In this document: positions 55,479 through 64,000 of the stretch, one piece after another | How positions within the stretch are numbered: the stretch's first letter is position 1 | Layout of the letters: each line of letters begins with the position of its first letter | NCBI GenBank assembly: GCA_021414115.1 | Contig: JAIOPD010000031.1 | Coordinates: forward strand, 1-64,000 | Reading direction: 5' to 3' | DNA length: 64,000 bases | DNA from: Planctomycetia bacterium | GTDB lineage: Bacteria > Planctomycetota > Planctomycetia > Pirellulales > UBA1268 | Notes under the pieces: model-generated | Seen by the model: only the letters and a program-made list of their open reading frames with translations | What the model was told of the DNA's origin: nothing | Database searches by the model: none | Translations under genes and position numbers: made by a program

Positions 55479-57713
55479 ATGACTCCCTTCCCTCGAGCAC
55501 TGCCGCGTCCGACTGCCGGAGGCACGATCTCCGTTTCGGGTGTCGTGCCGGCCTGCGAGCACCTCTTCAATCCGACCGTCTTCCGCTCCTCCACCGGTCT
55601 CGTCTCCCTGTTCCGAGGCGTGTCGGCCGACGGAGTGCGGCGGGTGTTTCGTTGCGGACTCGCGGAGGACTTTCGGCCCACCGAACCGCCCGCCGACTGG
55701 ACGGCCGAACTGGCGGCCCGTGGCGAAGCGCCGCCCTGGGTGGCCGATCCGCGGACGTTTTCCTTTCAGGGGAGGCGGTTCGTCACGTTCAACACCGGCC
55801 ACAGCCGACGGCCCAACGACCTGTTCGTGGCCGAGGTCGACGAGGCGGGCCGGCCAACGGCGGCCCCGATCGCCGCGCATCTGACGACAGGCCGGAGGAT
55901 GATCGAAAAAAACTGGGGCTTCTTTCCCTGCGGCGACCAGCTGTTCGCGATCTACGCGCTCGATCCGCTGCTGATCCTCGCCTGCACGTTCGACGGTGAC
56001 CGTCTCATCTGCGAGCCCGCCTGGCGGCACGACTGGCTGGCCGACCACCTCCGCGCCGCCTTTGGTCCGTTGCATGGCGGCACGTGCCCGATGACGATCG
56101 GCGAGCGGCTCGTGACCGTGTTCCAGAGCCGGTGGCGTGCCGCGGACGGGTTCGAATACGCCGGCAACATGCTCGAGTTGCAGCCCGAGCCGCCGTTCGC
56201 CCCGCTGTCCGTCGGGCCCTGGCCGCTCTTCACGCTCGACGAACGCGAACGGGAGATCCAGCCCTCCCGGCGGCTCAACTCCCGCGTGGCGCACTGCCTC
56301 TATCCGGCCGGGCTCATCGCTGGCCCGGGGGACGGCCGCCTCTCCATTACCTACGGCATCAATGACGCGGCCTGCGGCTATCGCAGCTACGACGCCGCGG
56401 ATGTGCTCGCTCGACTCGTACCGCTCACCCGAATCGCCGGCGTTCGAACGCTGCACACGCTCCCCTCCGCCTCCGCCTCCGCCTCACCAACCGCTCCCGC
56501 TTCCAGATCGGCTGCGGTGCGGACGTTTCACTGGCGGCCACGCGCGGCCCTCTTCGGCACCCCTGCGGAGCTCGCATCTGGTCGATTCATGTTTGGCAAC
56601 GTGGGCGACTCGCTCCAGCGGCATCTCACCGCCGCCCTGTTCGGCATGCGAACGCTCCATGCCGAGCATGCCGAACCGGGCACGACGCCCCGACTCCTCG
56701 GCGCCGGCTCGATCGCCCACCGAGCCCGGGGGGGCGACGTGATCTGGGGCAGCGGCTTCAAGGATCAACCGCTCTCGCTGACCAGCGCGGAGAAGGCGGC
56801 GATCGAGGTCCGTGCGGTCCGTGGCCCACTGACGGCGGAATACCTCGCGAGAAATGGCGTGGCCGTGCCGCCCGACGTTTCCTTCTTCGACCCGGGCCTG
56901 CTCGTGGCGGAGATCCTCCCCGACGAGATCGCCGCCTGCCGGCGGTCGTCCGCCTCGCCCAGCGGGCTGCTGCTCGTGCCGCACTACAAAGACACCGCTG
57001 TGTGGCTCGACCGTTTCGCCGCGGCCGGTCACCGCCTCCGCACGGTTGACTGCGATCTGTACGTGATGCTCCGCGAGATCCTCGCCGCCGAACTGGTCGT
57101 GTCCAGTTCACTGCACGGCATCATTCTGGCCGAGGCCTTGGGCGTGCCGGCGCTGCTCATGCGGCCTCCGGCAACGGAGCCGTTCGCCAAGTTCGAGGAC
57201 TACTATCTCGGGACCGGCCGGACCGCGTTTCCCGTGATCGATGATCCCGGCGAGGCGGCGCGGGTGCGGCCCGCGGAGCCTGCGAAGCCCCCTCAGGACT
57301 GGCGGCGTTCCGTCCCCACCATCCACGATCTCGAATCCGGTGGGTTTACGGTTCCCATCCTCGCTCTCGACGCCCCCATCAGCTGCCCGGCGGGCATGGC
57401 CCAGGGGCTGGTCGAGATCGGCAGGTTCGCCGGCGGCCGATTCGACATCCGGGCGACACTCGCCGGACCGGGTGCCGCGCGGCTCGTGTTTTCCATCGAG
57501 GGAGATCTCCTTCAGGACGTTGCGTTGTCGACGGAGACCGCGACCCTGACTTTCGACGGCCGTCTCCTGGAGGAACGAGGCGGCCTCGTGCTGCTCACGG
57601 CCACGCCGGCCGGCGGCAATGCGTTACGAATCCTGCTCACCCCGGAGTTTCCGGCGGACGAGCGGTCTGCGGCTGCAGGCGGCGGTGCGGTTTCAGGGCC
57701 GGCGCTGTCATAA
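55479..57713 (+). CDS. GH130-like beta-propeller fused to polysaccharide pyruvyltransferase domain
   Basis: A 744-residue multidomain protein. Residues about 15-325 resemble the five-bladed propeller of GH130-type mannoside phosphorylases (HLFNPTVFRSSTGLVSLFRG, HCLYPAGLIAG with LSITYGINDAACG). After a Ser/Ala/Pro linker, residues about 365-600 are a PS_pyruv_trans domain (GNVGDSLQRHL, DVIWGSGF, VRAVRGPLTAEYL, VSSSLHGIILAEALGVPALL). The last 120 residues form a beta-rich module. It could trim and pyruvylate the same glycan. I know of no standard protein with this architecture, but I could not search. Confidence 0.75.
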   Translation: MTPFPRALPRPTAGGTISVSGVVPACEHLFNPTVFRSSTGLVSLFRGVSADGVRRVFRCGLAEDFRPTEPPADWTAELAARGEAPPWVADPRTFSFQGRRFVTFNTGHSRRPNDLFVAEVDEAGRPTAAPIAAHLTTGRRMIEKNWGFFPCGDQLFAIYALDPLLILACTFDGDRLICEPAWRHDWLADHLRAAFGPLHGGTCPMTIGERLVTVFQSRWRAADGFEYAGNMLELQPEPPFAPLSVGPWPLFTLDEREREIQPSRRLNSRVAHCLYPAGLIAGPGDGRLSITYGINDAACGYRSYDAADVLARLVPLTRIAGVRTLHTLPSASASASPTAPASRSAAVRTFHWRPRAALFGTPAELASGRFMFGNVGDSLQRHLTAALFGMRTLHAEHAEPGTTPRLLGAGSIAHRARGGDVIWGSGFKDQPLSLTSAEKAAIEVRAVRGPLTAEYLARNGVAVPPDVSFFDPGLLVAEILPDEIAACRRSSASPSGLLLVPHYKDTAVWLDRFAAAGHRLRTVDCDLYVMLREILAAELVVSSSLHGIILAEALGVPALLMRPPATEPFAKFEDYYLGTGRTAFPVIDDPGEAARVRPAEPAKPPQDWRRSVPTIHDLESGGFTVPILALDAPISCPAGMAQGLVEIGRFAGGRFDIRATLAGPGAARLVFSIEGDLLQDVALSTETATLTFDGRLLEERGGLVLLTATPAGGNALRILLTPEFPADERSAAAGGGAVSGPALS

Positions 57714-57756
57714 TCAACGCCTTGCCGACCGCCGCTGGCTTCGCCCTGGAACGAGC

Positions 57757-58575
57757 ATGCGCATCGTCGCCCTCATCGCCGTCTTCAACGAACGCCGCTT
57801 CATCGCCGGTTGCCTCGAGCACCTCTTCGCGCAGGGGGTGGAAGCCTATGTCATCGACAACGGCTCGACCGACGACACCGCGGCGATCGCCCGCCGCTAT
57901 CTGGGCCATGGCCTCGTCGGCATGGAGTTTCTTCCGCGCACGGAGTACTTCACCCTCCAGCGGGTCCTCGCCAGAAAGCAGGAACTGGCCGCGACGCTCG
58001 CTGCCGATTGGTTCATCCATCACGACACCGACGAGATTCGCACCGCCGCACAGCCCGGCCTGACGCTGGCCGCGGCGATCGCCGCGGCCGATGCCGCCGG
58101 ATCCAACGCGGTCAATTTCCTCGAGTTCACGTTCACGCCCACCATCGAGTCGCCCGACCACGACCATCCCCGGTTCCGCGACACGATGCGGTGGTACTAC
58201 CCGTTCCTGCCCCAGTTCCCCCATCGCCTCAACGCCTGGAAGCGACAGGACTCCCCCGTCAATCTCGTCGATCATGCGGGCCACCGCGTCGACTTCCCTG
58301 GCCTCCGCATGCATCCGGAGTCGCTCCATCTCGCGCACTACATGTTCCTGAGCCCTGCTCACGCCGTCGAGAAGTTCATCGAGACTCGGAAGTACGATCC
58401 AGCGATGGTTGCGCGGGGCTGGCATCGCTGGCGGTCGCGGCTCACGCCGGATGACATCCGCCTCCCGATGGCGGCCGAAGTCAAAGAGCGTCGGCCCGGC
58501 GAGCCCCTCTGCCCGACCAATCCGCGGACGAAGCACGTCATCGATCCGGCGGCCAGAGTGGGCGGCGCATCATGA
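57757..58575 (+). CDS. GT2-fold glycosyltransferase
   Basis: A 272-residue GT-A enzyme. N-terminal RIVALIAVFNERRFIAGCLE and VIDNGSTDDTAAIA bind the nucleotide sugar, and D90-T-D92 in FIHHDTDEIR is the metal-binding DxD. It also contains HYMFLSPAHAVEKFIETRKY. Sugar and acceptor are unknown. The stop overlaps the next start (ATGA). Confidence 0.85.
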   Translation: MRIVALIAVFNERRFIAGCLEHLFAQGVEAYVIDNGSTDDTAAIARRYLGHGLVGMEFLPRTEYFTLQRVLARKQELAATLAADWFIHHDTDEIRTAAQPGLTLAAAIAAADAAGSNAVNFLEFTFTPTIESPDHDHPRFRDTMRWYYPFLPQFPHRLNAWKRQDSPVNLVDHAGHRVDFPGLRMHPESLHLAHYMFLSPAHAVEKFIETRKYDPAMVARGWHRWRSRLTPDDIRLPMAAEVKERRPGEPLCPTNPRTKHVIDPAARVGGAS

Positions 58576-59606
58576 CAACGGCCACGACGGGCGGACGCTC
58601 GGGAGTCCGGATCGCGCTGGCTCCGCTCGAGGTACGGGCCAACACCTTCGTGCGCGCGTTCACCGAGAGCCTGCGTGTCGGCGGATTCGACGTGGTGTCA
58701 TATGGCTACGAGCCGGAACTACCCCCGGGTACCCGAGTCGTGATCCTGCACTGGCCCAACCGGTTCTTCGCGCCCGCTTCGACCGGTGCAGCAGAAGCGG
58801 CGGAGCAACTCCTTGCCGCATGGCGATCGGCCCGCGCCGCGGGCACGCGGTTTCTCTGGGTGGCTCACAACGTGCATCCGCACGACTCCGCACCAGAGCA
58901 CCACGCCCTCGCCCGCGGCTTCATCGAGTGCCTCGACGGCATCATCCATCTGTCGCACGAGTCGCCCGCAGCGATTCATGCCGCCCATCGACCCTCTGTC
59001 GCACGGGAGTTGATCACCCGGCACGGCCACTACCGTGAACTCTGCGCGACCCCGATCCGCCCGTGGACGGCTCGCGAGGATGGCATCCGGCTGGGGTACG
59101 TGGGCCGAGTGCGGCCCTACAAGAACCTGGAGAGCCTGCTCGTCTCCTCGGCCGAGGCCGCCGTGCCCGGGCTGGAGGTGTCGCTGGCCGGCTTCCGACA
59201 CGACGAGCCCTATGCGGCTCGGATCGAGGCGTTGGCGGCAGGCCGCGCCGACATCCGCCTCGATCTTCGCAGTAGCTTTCTTTCCGAATCCGAACTCGAG
59301 GCCGCGATCGACGACTGCCACGCACTCGTCCTGCCATATCGATGCATCCTCAACAGCGGCACGGCGCTGCTCGCCCTCTCCCGCGACCGGCCGGTTTTGG
59401 CGCCGCGGCTCGGCGGCCTCGAGGAACTCCAGGACCGCGTCGGCGGCCGCTGGCTGCGGCTCTATGACGGCGACCTGACCGCAGCCACCCTGCGGTCGTT
59501 CGTCGACCTTCTGCGGAGGCACGATGGTGGCCGGTGCGACCTGTCCGCCTATGACTGGGGGCCGATCGCCGCTGAGTTGTGTTCCTTCATCGACGAGGTC
59601 GTGTGA
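58572..59606 (+). CDS. GT4-like glycosyltransferase
   Basis: A 344-residue GT-B enzyme. IRLGYVGRVRPYKNLESLL and VLPYRCILNSGTALLALSRDRPVLAPRLGGLEEL are the donor-binding parts of GT4-type transferases; WVAHNVHPHDSAPEHH is near the acceptor side. It is coupled to the GT2 gene by ATGA and followed 2 bp later by the pyruvyltransferase gene. Confidence 0.85.
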   Translation: MTTATTGGRSGVRIALAPLEVRANTFVRAFTESLRVGGFDVVSYGYEPELPPGTRVVILHWPNRFFAPASTGAAEAAEQLLAAWRSARAAGTRFLWVAHNVHPHDSAPEHHALARGFIECLDGIIHLSHESPAAIHAAHRPSVARELITRHGHYRELCATPIRPWTAREDGIRLGYVGRVRPYKNLESLLVSSAEAAVPGLEVSLAGFRHDEPYAARIEALAAGRADIRLDLRSSFLSESELEAAIDDCHALVLPYRCILNSGTALLALSRDRPVLAPRLGGLEELQDRVGGRWLRLYDGDLTAATLRSFVDLLRRHDGGRCDLSAYDWGPIAAELCSFIDEVV

Positions 59607-59608
59607 CG

Positions 59609-60655
59609 ATGCAGCCACCGGATGTGGCCCGCGCCACCTTTCATCCCGTGCGGTACTGGCGGCAGGAACACGCCACCGGCCCGCAGAACTTCGGCGACTT
59701 CCTCGCGGAGCTGTTCCTCGACGAACTCTTCGTGCTCCCGTCGTGGCCCGCCGACGCCTACTACTTGGTCGGCAGCGTCATCCGCGACCAGCGGATCCGC
59801 CGGACGCTGAGCGAGCTGCATGTCGAACCCACCAGGGGCTGCGTCGCATTCTGGGGATGCGGCCTCCGCGGCCCCGAGGGTCTGTCGGCAGAGGGACGCG
59901 CTCGGGCGGCCTTCTTCGGTGTCCGCGGACCGCTCACCCGCGACGCGCTCGCACTCCCTGCCGACACCGTCATCGGTGATCCGGGGCTGCTGCTGCCCCT
60001 GCTCGTCGAGAAGCCGGTCGCCGGCCACGGGCGAACGCTCTGTGTCACCCATTTCCATGAGCCGCGGCAGCCCGACGACATCAAGTCACAGACCGGCGTC
60101 GATGATGTCCTCTCGGCAGCCATGCCGCCGTCGCTACCGCACCTTCGCGAGATGGTCCGGCTGATCGCCGGTGCCGAATTCGTGCTCAGCGGTTCGTTGC
60201 ATGCCGCCATCGCCGCCTGTGCCTACGGCGTGCCCTTCGCATTTTTTGACTCGGGGTACGTCGACATCCCCTTCAAATGGAGCGACTTCGCAGCCTCCGT
60301 CTGCATCCCGCCGCTGTTTGCCCGCACCCTCGCCGAGGGCCGGGCGATCCATCGCGACGGGCTTGCGGCAACGTGCCGACCCCCGGCCCTCTCCCCGCTC
60401 CTGCATGCCGCACCGTTTCAGGTCCTCCCCGATGTGCTCCTGCGGGCACTCGTGCACGATGGCTGGTGTGACGCAGCGGCCATCGCCGAGGCACGGCGAC
60501 GGCTGGCGGCATCGGCGGCCGCCGCCACACTCGAGCCGCGTGAGGCCCAGCGACGCTGGCTCGAACGCGAGCAACGAGCGTTCGAGGCCCGCCGCGCCGC
60601 AGCGGCTCTCCAAACCCCACGTCAGGCGATGCAGAAGCCGAGCGACTCGACGTAG
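59609..60655 (+). CDS. Polysaccharide pyruvyltransferase family protein
   Basis: A 348-residue PS_pyruv_trans protein that would add pyruvate ketals to a sugar. Typical parts are PQNFGDFLAELFLDELF, CVAFWGCGLRGPEGLS, FFGVRGPLTRDAL, GDPGLLLPLL and FVLSGSLHAAIAACAYGVPFAFF. A helical Arg/Ala-rich C-terminus follows. Start ATG 59609 lies 2 bp after the GT4 stop. Its 3' end overlaps the convergent sulfotransferase by 34 bp. Confidence 0.85.
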   Translation: MQPPDVARATFHPVRYWRQEHATGPQNFGDFLAELFLDELFVLPSWPADAYYLVGSVIRDQRIRRTLSELHVEPTRGCVAFWGCGLRGPEGLSAEGRARAAFFGVRGPLTRDALALPADTVIGDPGLLLPLLVEKPVAGHGRTLCVTHFHEPRQPDDIKSQTGVDDVLSAAMPPSLPHLREMVRLIAGAEFVLSGSLHAAIAACAYGVPFAFFDSGYVDIPFKWSDFAASVCIPPLFARTLAEGRAIHRDGLAATCRPPALSPLLHAAPFQVLPDVLLRALVHDGWCDAAAIAEARRRLAASAAAATLEPREAQRRWLEREQRAFEARRAAAALQTPRQAMQKPSDST

Positions 60656-61524
60656 GCGACGTCATCGGGATCGAAGTGAGCGAGGCCATGCTCGCGGAAG
60701 CGGCCGATCGACTCGGGCGATTGGGCGAGCGCGATCAGACCGGCGGAGGGTTCTCCTGAGAGGCCCAGAAACTCGTACAGCGAGAGGAGCCCGGCGGCAG
60801 GTCGGCCGCAAAACGCTTCGAGCCGGATGAAGTGGAATCGCACCGGCACGGCGGCAGCGGCGGCGAGCACACGACGGTGCGCGGCAACCCAAAAACTGAG
60901 CATGTAACGGGGCGTGGGCTCGAACGGACGTCCTAGGTAGGCCTCGCCCCATCGCATCGCCTGATTCGTGTTGGCGCTGTAAGCCATGTCGAGCCCGCTG
61001 CGACTCACGAAGACATACCGCATCCGCGGCAGCGCGCGGGCGAGCCGCGGCAGGACGACATGCGTATTGGGCTCCTTCCAGCCCCATCGGCCTCCGGGCG
61101 GTGGGCCGATCCGTGGGGCGAGCAGCGTGCCGGCTCGTTCCCGCATCCAGTCGGCTGAGTGCGGTGGATTGTCGTGTTGCGCCAGCGCCTCGATGAGTGC
61201 GACATCCGCCGGATCGAACTGTGCGTCACCCACCATCCGGTTCACCAGGATGCCGAGCAGACGATGGAACTCCTCGTCGGGGCAATGCTGGATGCCGGGC
61301 CTGTTAAAGAGGAGGCTGAACCAGCGGTTGTCGAGGGCCGCATTCAGATCGTCGCCGATGAAGTATCCGGATTCCCGGAGGATTGCGGCGATCAGTCGCG
61401 TGCCGCTGCCCCCCACGCCGCCGACGACGACCGGCTCGTCGTGGTTTCCCGGCAGGGCCGTCAGGCCTGTTGCTTCGTCTTCCCGCACGGCTCTCGCCCT
61501 TCCATTCGTCACCCGTGCCCACAT
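60622..61524 (-). CDS. Sulfotransferase family protein
   Basis: A 300-residue sulfotransferase with PAPS loop VVVGGVGGSGTRLIAAILRE (residues 33-50) and the later YVFVSRSGLDMAYSANT site. It is the only minus-strand gene in the right part of the cluster. ATG 61524 is chosen over GTG 61557. It probably sulfates the surface glycan. Confidence 0.83.
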   Translation of the reverse strand: MWARVTNGRARAVREDEATGLTALPGNHDEPVVVGGVGGSGTRLIAAILRESGYFIGDDLNAALDNRWFSLLFNRPGIQHCPDEEFHRLLGILVNRMVGDAQFDPADVALIEALAQHDNPPHSADWMRERAGTLLAPRIGPPPGGRWGWKEPNTHVVLPRLARALPRMRYVFVSRSGLDMAYSANTNQAMRWGEAYLGRPFEPTPRYMLSFWVAAHRRVLAAAAAVPVRFHFIRLEAFCGRPAAGLLSLYEFLGLSGEPSAGLIALAQSPESIGRFREHGLAHFDPDDVAYVESLGFCIA

Positions 61525-61636
61525 TCTCGCCACATCCGTAGCGGAAGATGCTATCACACGTTTCGCAGGATCAGCTCGAGCGATCCGCCACGTCGCACGA
61601 GCAATCCTTCCGCCGCCCTGTCCGAGGAGACCGCTT

Positions 61637-62563
61637 GTGTCCGTGCGTTTCGTATTTCACGTCGGCCCGCACAAGACCGGCACGACCAGCGCGCAGGTGA
61701 CGCTGCACGCTCACCGCGATCGGCTGCTCAGGGAAGGCGTGCTCTATCCGGCTTCACCCGCCGACGCCGAGCATCCCACCAGCCACGCAGCCCTCACGAG
61801 GCTGCTCGCCCGCGGACAGACGGGCGAGTTTTGGGAGTGGCTCCAGGAGGCGCGCCGGACTGCGGAGGATCGGGGCTGTCACACGGTCTTCCTGTCGAGC
61901 GAGGGCTTTTCGGCGAAGCGGGCCTGGAAGCCCTTGGCGCAGGTCGTCTCTCGCATTCGCCGTGGTTTACGGAGCGAATGCCGACTGATCTACATGAAGC
62001 GCGACCTGACTGCGGCGACCTATTCGATGATGGTGCAGCGGCTTCATAACCAGGCCGGCTTTCTGCATGGCTTCGAACACGACCTGCGGGCCTGGGCCCG
62101 TCAGTTTGCGGCCCAGAAACAGGGGGAGGAGCGGTTCTTCCAGCGATTGGGGGCGATCATGCCGCAGCTGGAGACGGTGCCGCGATCCGAACTGACGGCG
62201 CGGCTGCTGCGACTTGGAACCGACCGCGGTTTTCCGGACATCGTCACGGGCGAGGAGGGCGTTTCCGTGGCGAAGTTCGCCGGCACGCCGGCGGTGCTGC
62301 TGTCGTACCCGCTGCGCGTCATGGAAATCATCGCTCACGGGGGCACCATGGCTTCCCCGAAAACGCACCTCGCGGCGATTTCCCTGATCGCGTCGGTCAC
62401 GCTCGATGAAGAGGCTTTTGCCGCGCTGCTGCGTGACTTCGAAGTGGCCGCCCGCCGCGAGATCGCCCTCGGCATCGAGGATCACGCGCGAGTGACGAAC
62501 CTGGACTGTCTGCTCGATCGCCTCAAACGGGCCTTTCGGATTCTCATCCCGCCCTCCACATGA
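61637..62563 (+). CDS. Sulfotransferase-like protein
   Basis: A 308-residue protein with a PAPS-type P-loop at the N-terminus (FHVGPHKTGTTSAQVTLHAH) and the YMKRDLTAATYSMMVQRLHNQ segment where the 3'-phosphate site lies. The rest is diverged from standard families. The start is GTG 61637 with GAGGAGA upstream. It diverges from the minus-strand sulfotransferase. Confidence 0.78.
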   Translation: MSVRFVFHVGPHKTGTTSAQVTLHAHRDRLLREGVLYPASPADAEHPTSHAALTRLLARGQTGEFWEWLQEARRTAEDRGCHTVFLSSEGFSAKRAWKPLAQVVSRIRRGLRSECRLIYMKRDLTAATYSMMVQRLHNQAGFLHGFEHDLRAWARQFAAQKQGEERFFQRLGAIMPQLETVPRSELTARLLRLGTDRGFPDIVTGEEGVSVAKFAGTPAVLLSYPLRVMEIIAHGGTMASPKTHLAAISLIASVTLDEEAFAALLRDFEVAARREIALGIEDHARVTNLDCLLDRLKRAFRILIPPST

Positions 62564-62653
62564 GTTTCAGTCGAGGGCCGCGTTGCTCGCGGCCGTCTGC
62601 GACGGATACCATGCCGGGAGTCGCGGGCGGGCAGCGCCCCGAAGGAAGGGCTC

Positions 62654-63589
62654 ATGCAACACCCCCGCTTGTCGATCATCGTCAACTTTCACGACATGGC
62701 CCGCGAGGCGGCCCGCACGCTCCACACACTCTCCTGCCGTTACCAACGGGGTGTTGCGGAAGATACCTACGAGGTGATCGCGATCGACCACGGTTCGTCC
62801 ACGCCGCTCGATCCGGCGATGGTCCGCTCCTACGGCCCCACCTTCCGGCTCGTAAGGCATGCCCCGGGCACCGTCCCGGCCTCGCCGGCGGCCGCGATCA
62901 ACGCTGCGGTCGCTGACTCGACCGGCGAGGCCGTCGCGGTCTGCATCGACGGAGCCCGGATGCTGAGCCCTGGCATCGTGCGGCTCATGCTCGCGGCATT
63001 CGATGCCTTCAGCGACCCGGTGGTGGCCACGCTCGGCTGGCACCTCGGTCCTGCGCTCCAAAACCGGTCGATGCTCGCGGGCTACGATCAGACGGTCGAA
63101 GACCGCCTGCTCGAGTCGATCGACTGGCGGCACGACGGCTACGAACTGTTCACGGTGTCGTGCCTGGCGGGATCGAGTGCGGCCGGCTGGTTCCGGCCGA
63201 TCGCGGAAAGCAACTGCCTGGCGCTGCGTCGCGGCACGTACGAGCGGCTCGGAGGTTTCGACGAGCGATTTCGCGAGGCGGGGGGAGGTCTCGTGGCGCT
63301 CGACTTGTATCGACGGGCCTGCGCGGCCGCCAGCGACCTCGTACTGCTCCTCGGCGAGGGCACGTTTCACCAGTATCACGGCGGCGTGGCGACCAACGTT
63401 CCGGAGGACCGCCATCCCTACGAGCGTTTCCACGACGAATACGTCCGCCTCCGTGGCGCGGCATACACGCCGCCGTCGACGCGGGCATGCTATCTCGGCA
63501 CGGTGCCGCCGCAGTGTCTGCCTTTTCTCGCGTCCTCGGTGGAGCGGGCGCTGGCGGCAAAGACAGCCGACATCGGAAACGCCCCGTGA
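62654..63589 (+). CDS. GT2 family glycosyltransferase
   Basis: A 311-residue GT-A enzyme: RLSIIVNFHDMAREAARTL, YEVIAIDHGSSTPLD, then AVAVCIDGARMLSPG in the DxD position (DGA, so the second acid is missing), and ERLGGFDERFREAGGGLVALDL. The altered DxD suggests a variant metal site. The stop overlaps the next gene (GTGA). Confidence 0.82.
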   Translation: MQHPRLSIIVNFHDMAREAARTLHTLSCRYQRGVAEDTYEVIAIDHGSSTPLDPAMVRSYGPTFRLVRHAPGTVPASPAAAINAAVADSTGEAVAVCIDGARMLSPGIVRLMLAAFDAFSDPVVATLGWHLGPALQNRSMLAGYDQTVEDRLLESIDWRHDGYELFTVSCLAGSSAAGWFRPIAESNCLALRRGTYERLGGFDERFREAGGGLVALDLYRRACAAASDLVLLLGEGTFHQYHGGVATNVPEDRHPYERFHDEYVRLRGAAYTPPSTRACYLGTVPPQCLPFLASSVERALAAKTADIGNAP

Positions 63590-64000
63590 CACGCCATGCC
63601 CTTCTTGTCCTGGGCATGCACCGCAGCGGTACGTCCGCGTTAACGCGGGTGCTCGGTCTCATGGGCGCCGCGCTGCCCCACGAACCGATGCCGCCGACGG
63701 CGGACAATCCTCAGGGCTACTGGGAATCCCGACGCATCGCCCGCCTCAACAATCGGCTCCTGGAGTCGGCCGGAACCAGTTGGAGTGACGACGCGGCGAT
63801 CTCGCCCGAATGGTTCGCCGACCCAGGGCGCGGCGGCGACCGCGAGGAGGCGGTCGCCCTGCTTGCCGAAGAGTTCGCCGCAGCCCCCGCGATCGTGCTC
63901 AAGGATCCCCGCATCTGCCGGCTCGTCCCGTTCTGGAAAGCGGTGCTCGACGCCGCCGGTCTGGAGACGCGGGCGGTGCTCGCGCTCCGCGATCCGCTCG
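63586..64000 (+). CDS. Sulfotransferase family protein, cut by the window edge
   Basis: The first 138 codons are visible. GTG 63586 overlaps the stop of the preceding gene. The start region LLVLGMHRSGTSALTRVLGL is a sulfotransferase P-loop, followed by PQGYWESRRIARLNNRLL and IVLKDPRICRLVPFW, typical of the Sulfotransfer_3-like group. The rest lies outside the window. It is the third sulfotransferase in the polysaccharide cluster. Confidence 0.85.
   Translation, partial: MTRHALLVLGMHRSGTSALTRVLGLMGAALPHEPMPPTADNPQGYWESRRIARLNNRLLESAGTSWSDDAAISPEWFADPGRGGDREEAVALLAEEFAAAPAIVLKDPRICRLVPFWKAVLDAAGLETRAVLALRDPL

Overview
The window is GC-rich, gene-dense chromosome that looks like a planctomycete, probably of the Pirellulales. 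The signs are two PEP-CTERM surface proteins, a Ser/Thr kinase with a large C-terminal non-kinase region, several small zinc-ribbon membrane proteins, a short lipoprotein of planctomycete type, many sulfotransferases, and housekeeping genes scattered singly or in very short operons. There is no rRNA, CRISPR array or integrase. The taxonomic call rests on gene content, not on a marker-gene search.

Layout. 0.3-15 kb is housekeeping: hisE with a damaged hisG, miaA, a glutamine-amidotransferase-like protein, a methyltransferase, glgB, a PpiD/SurA-like chaperone, topA, and the overlapping operon pyrD-trpS-acpS, followed by an HU-like DNA-binding protein. 16.3-24.6 kb is one nine-gene minus-strand run: folE, two membrane proteins, a fused FAD/Fe-S oxidoreductase, moaD, moaE, moaA, a cysteine-desulfurase-like enzyme and a YkgJ-type protein. 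It is mainly molybdenum-cofactor synthesis. 24.9-29.6 kb holds a LON-substrate-binding-domain protein, a DUF309 protein, nth, dcd and aspS. 29.6-32.4 kb holds a tandem repeat block, tRNA-Val(UAC), and a 2.03-kb insertion bounded by a direct repeat of the tRNA 3' end. The insertion carries a broken AraC regulator and a PEP-CTERM protein. 32.4-35 kb has two overlapping amidohydrolase genes, the second lacking the metal ligands of the first. 35-42.8 kb looks like a lipid or small-molecule modification cluster: enoyl-reductase-like protein, sulfotransferase, epimerase, flavin monooxygenase, alpha/beta hydrolase, SDR and an AONS/SPT-like acyltransferase. 43-53 kb is signalling and regulation: FHA, ACT, zinc-ribbon, HD, cytochrome-like, kinase, formylglycine-enzyme-fold PEP-CTERM protein and a receiver-like protein. 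53.8-64 kb is a surface polysaccharide cluster with four glycosyltransferase or FkbM genes, two pyruvyltransferase-type proteins (one fused to a GH130-like propeller) and three sulfotransferases. It runs off the right edge.

The intergenic space is unusually rich in repeats. Three families recur: short REP-like palindromes (about 16 units), a roughly 125-bp element with complementary ends (six copies, three in a 236-bp-period tandem), and a roughly 132-bp element with terminal inverted repeats of up to 25 bp (three copies). Two genes, hisG and the island araC, have lost internal segments together with the reading frame. The lesions are either real decay or assembly deletions.
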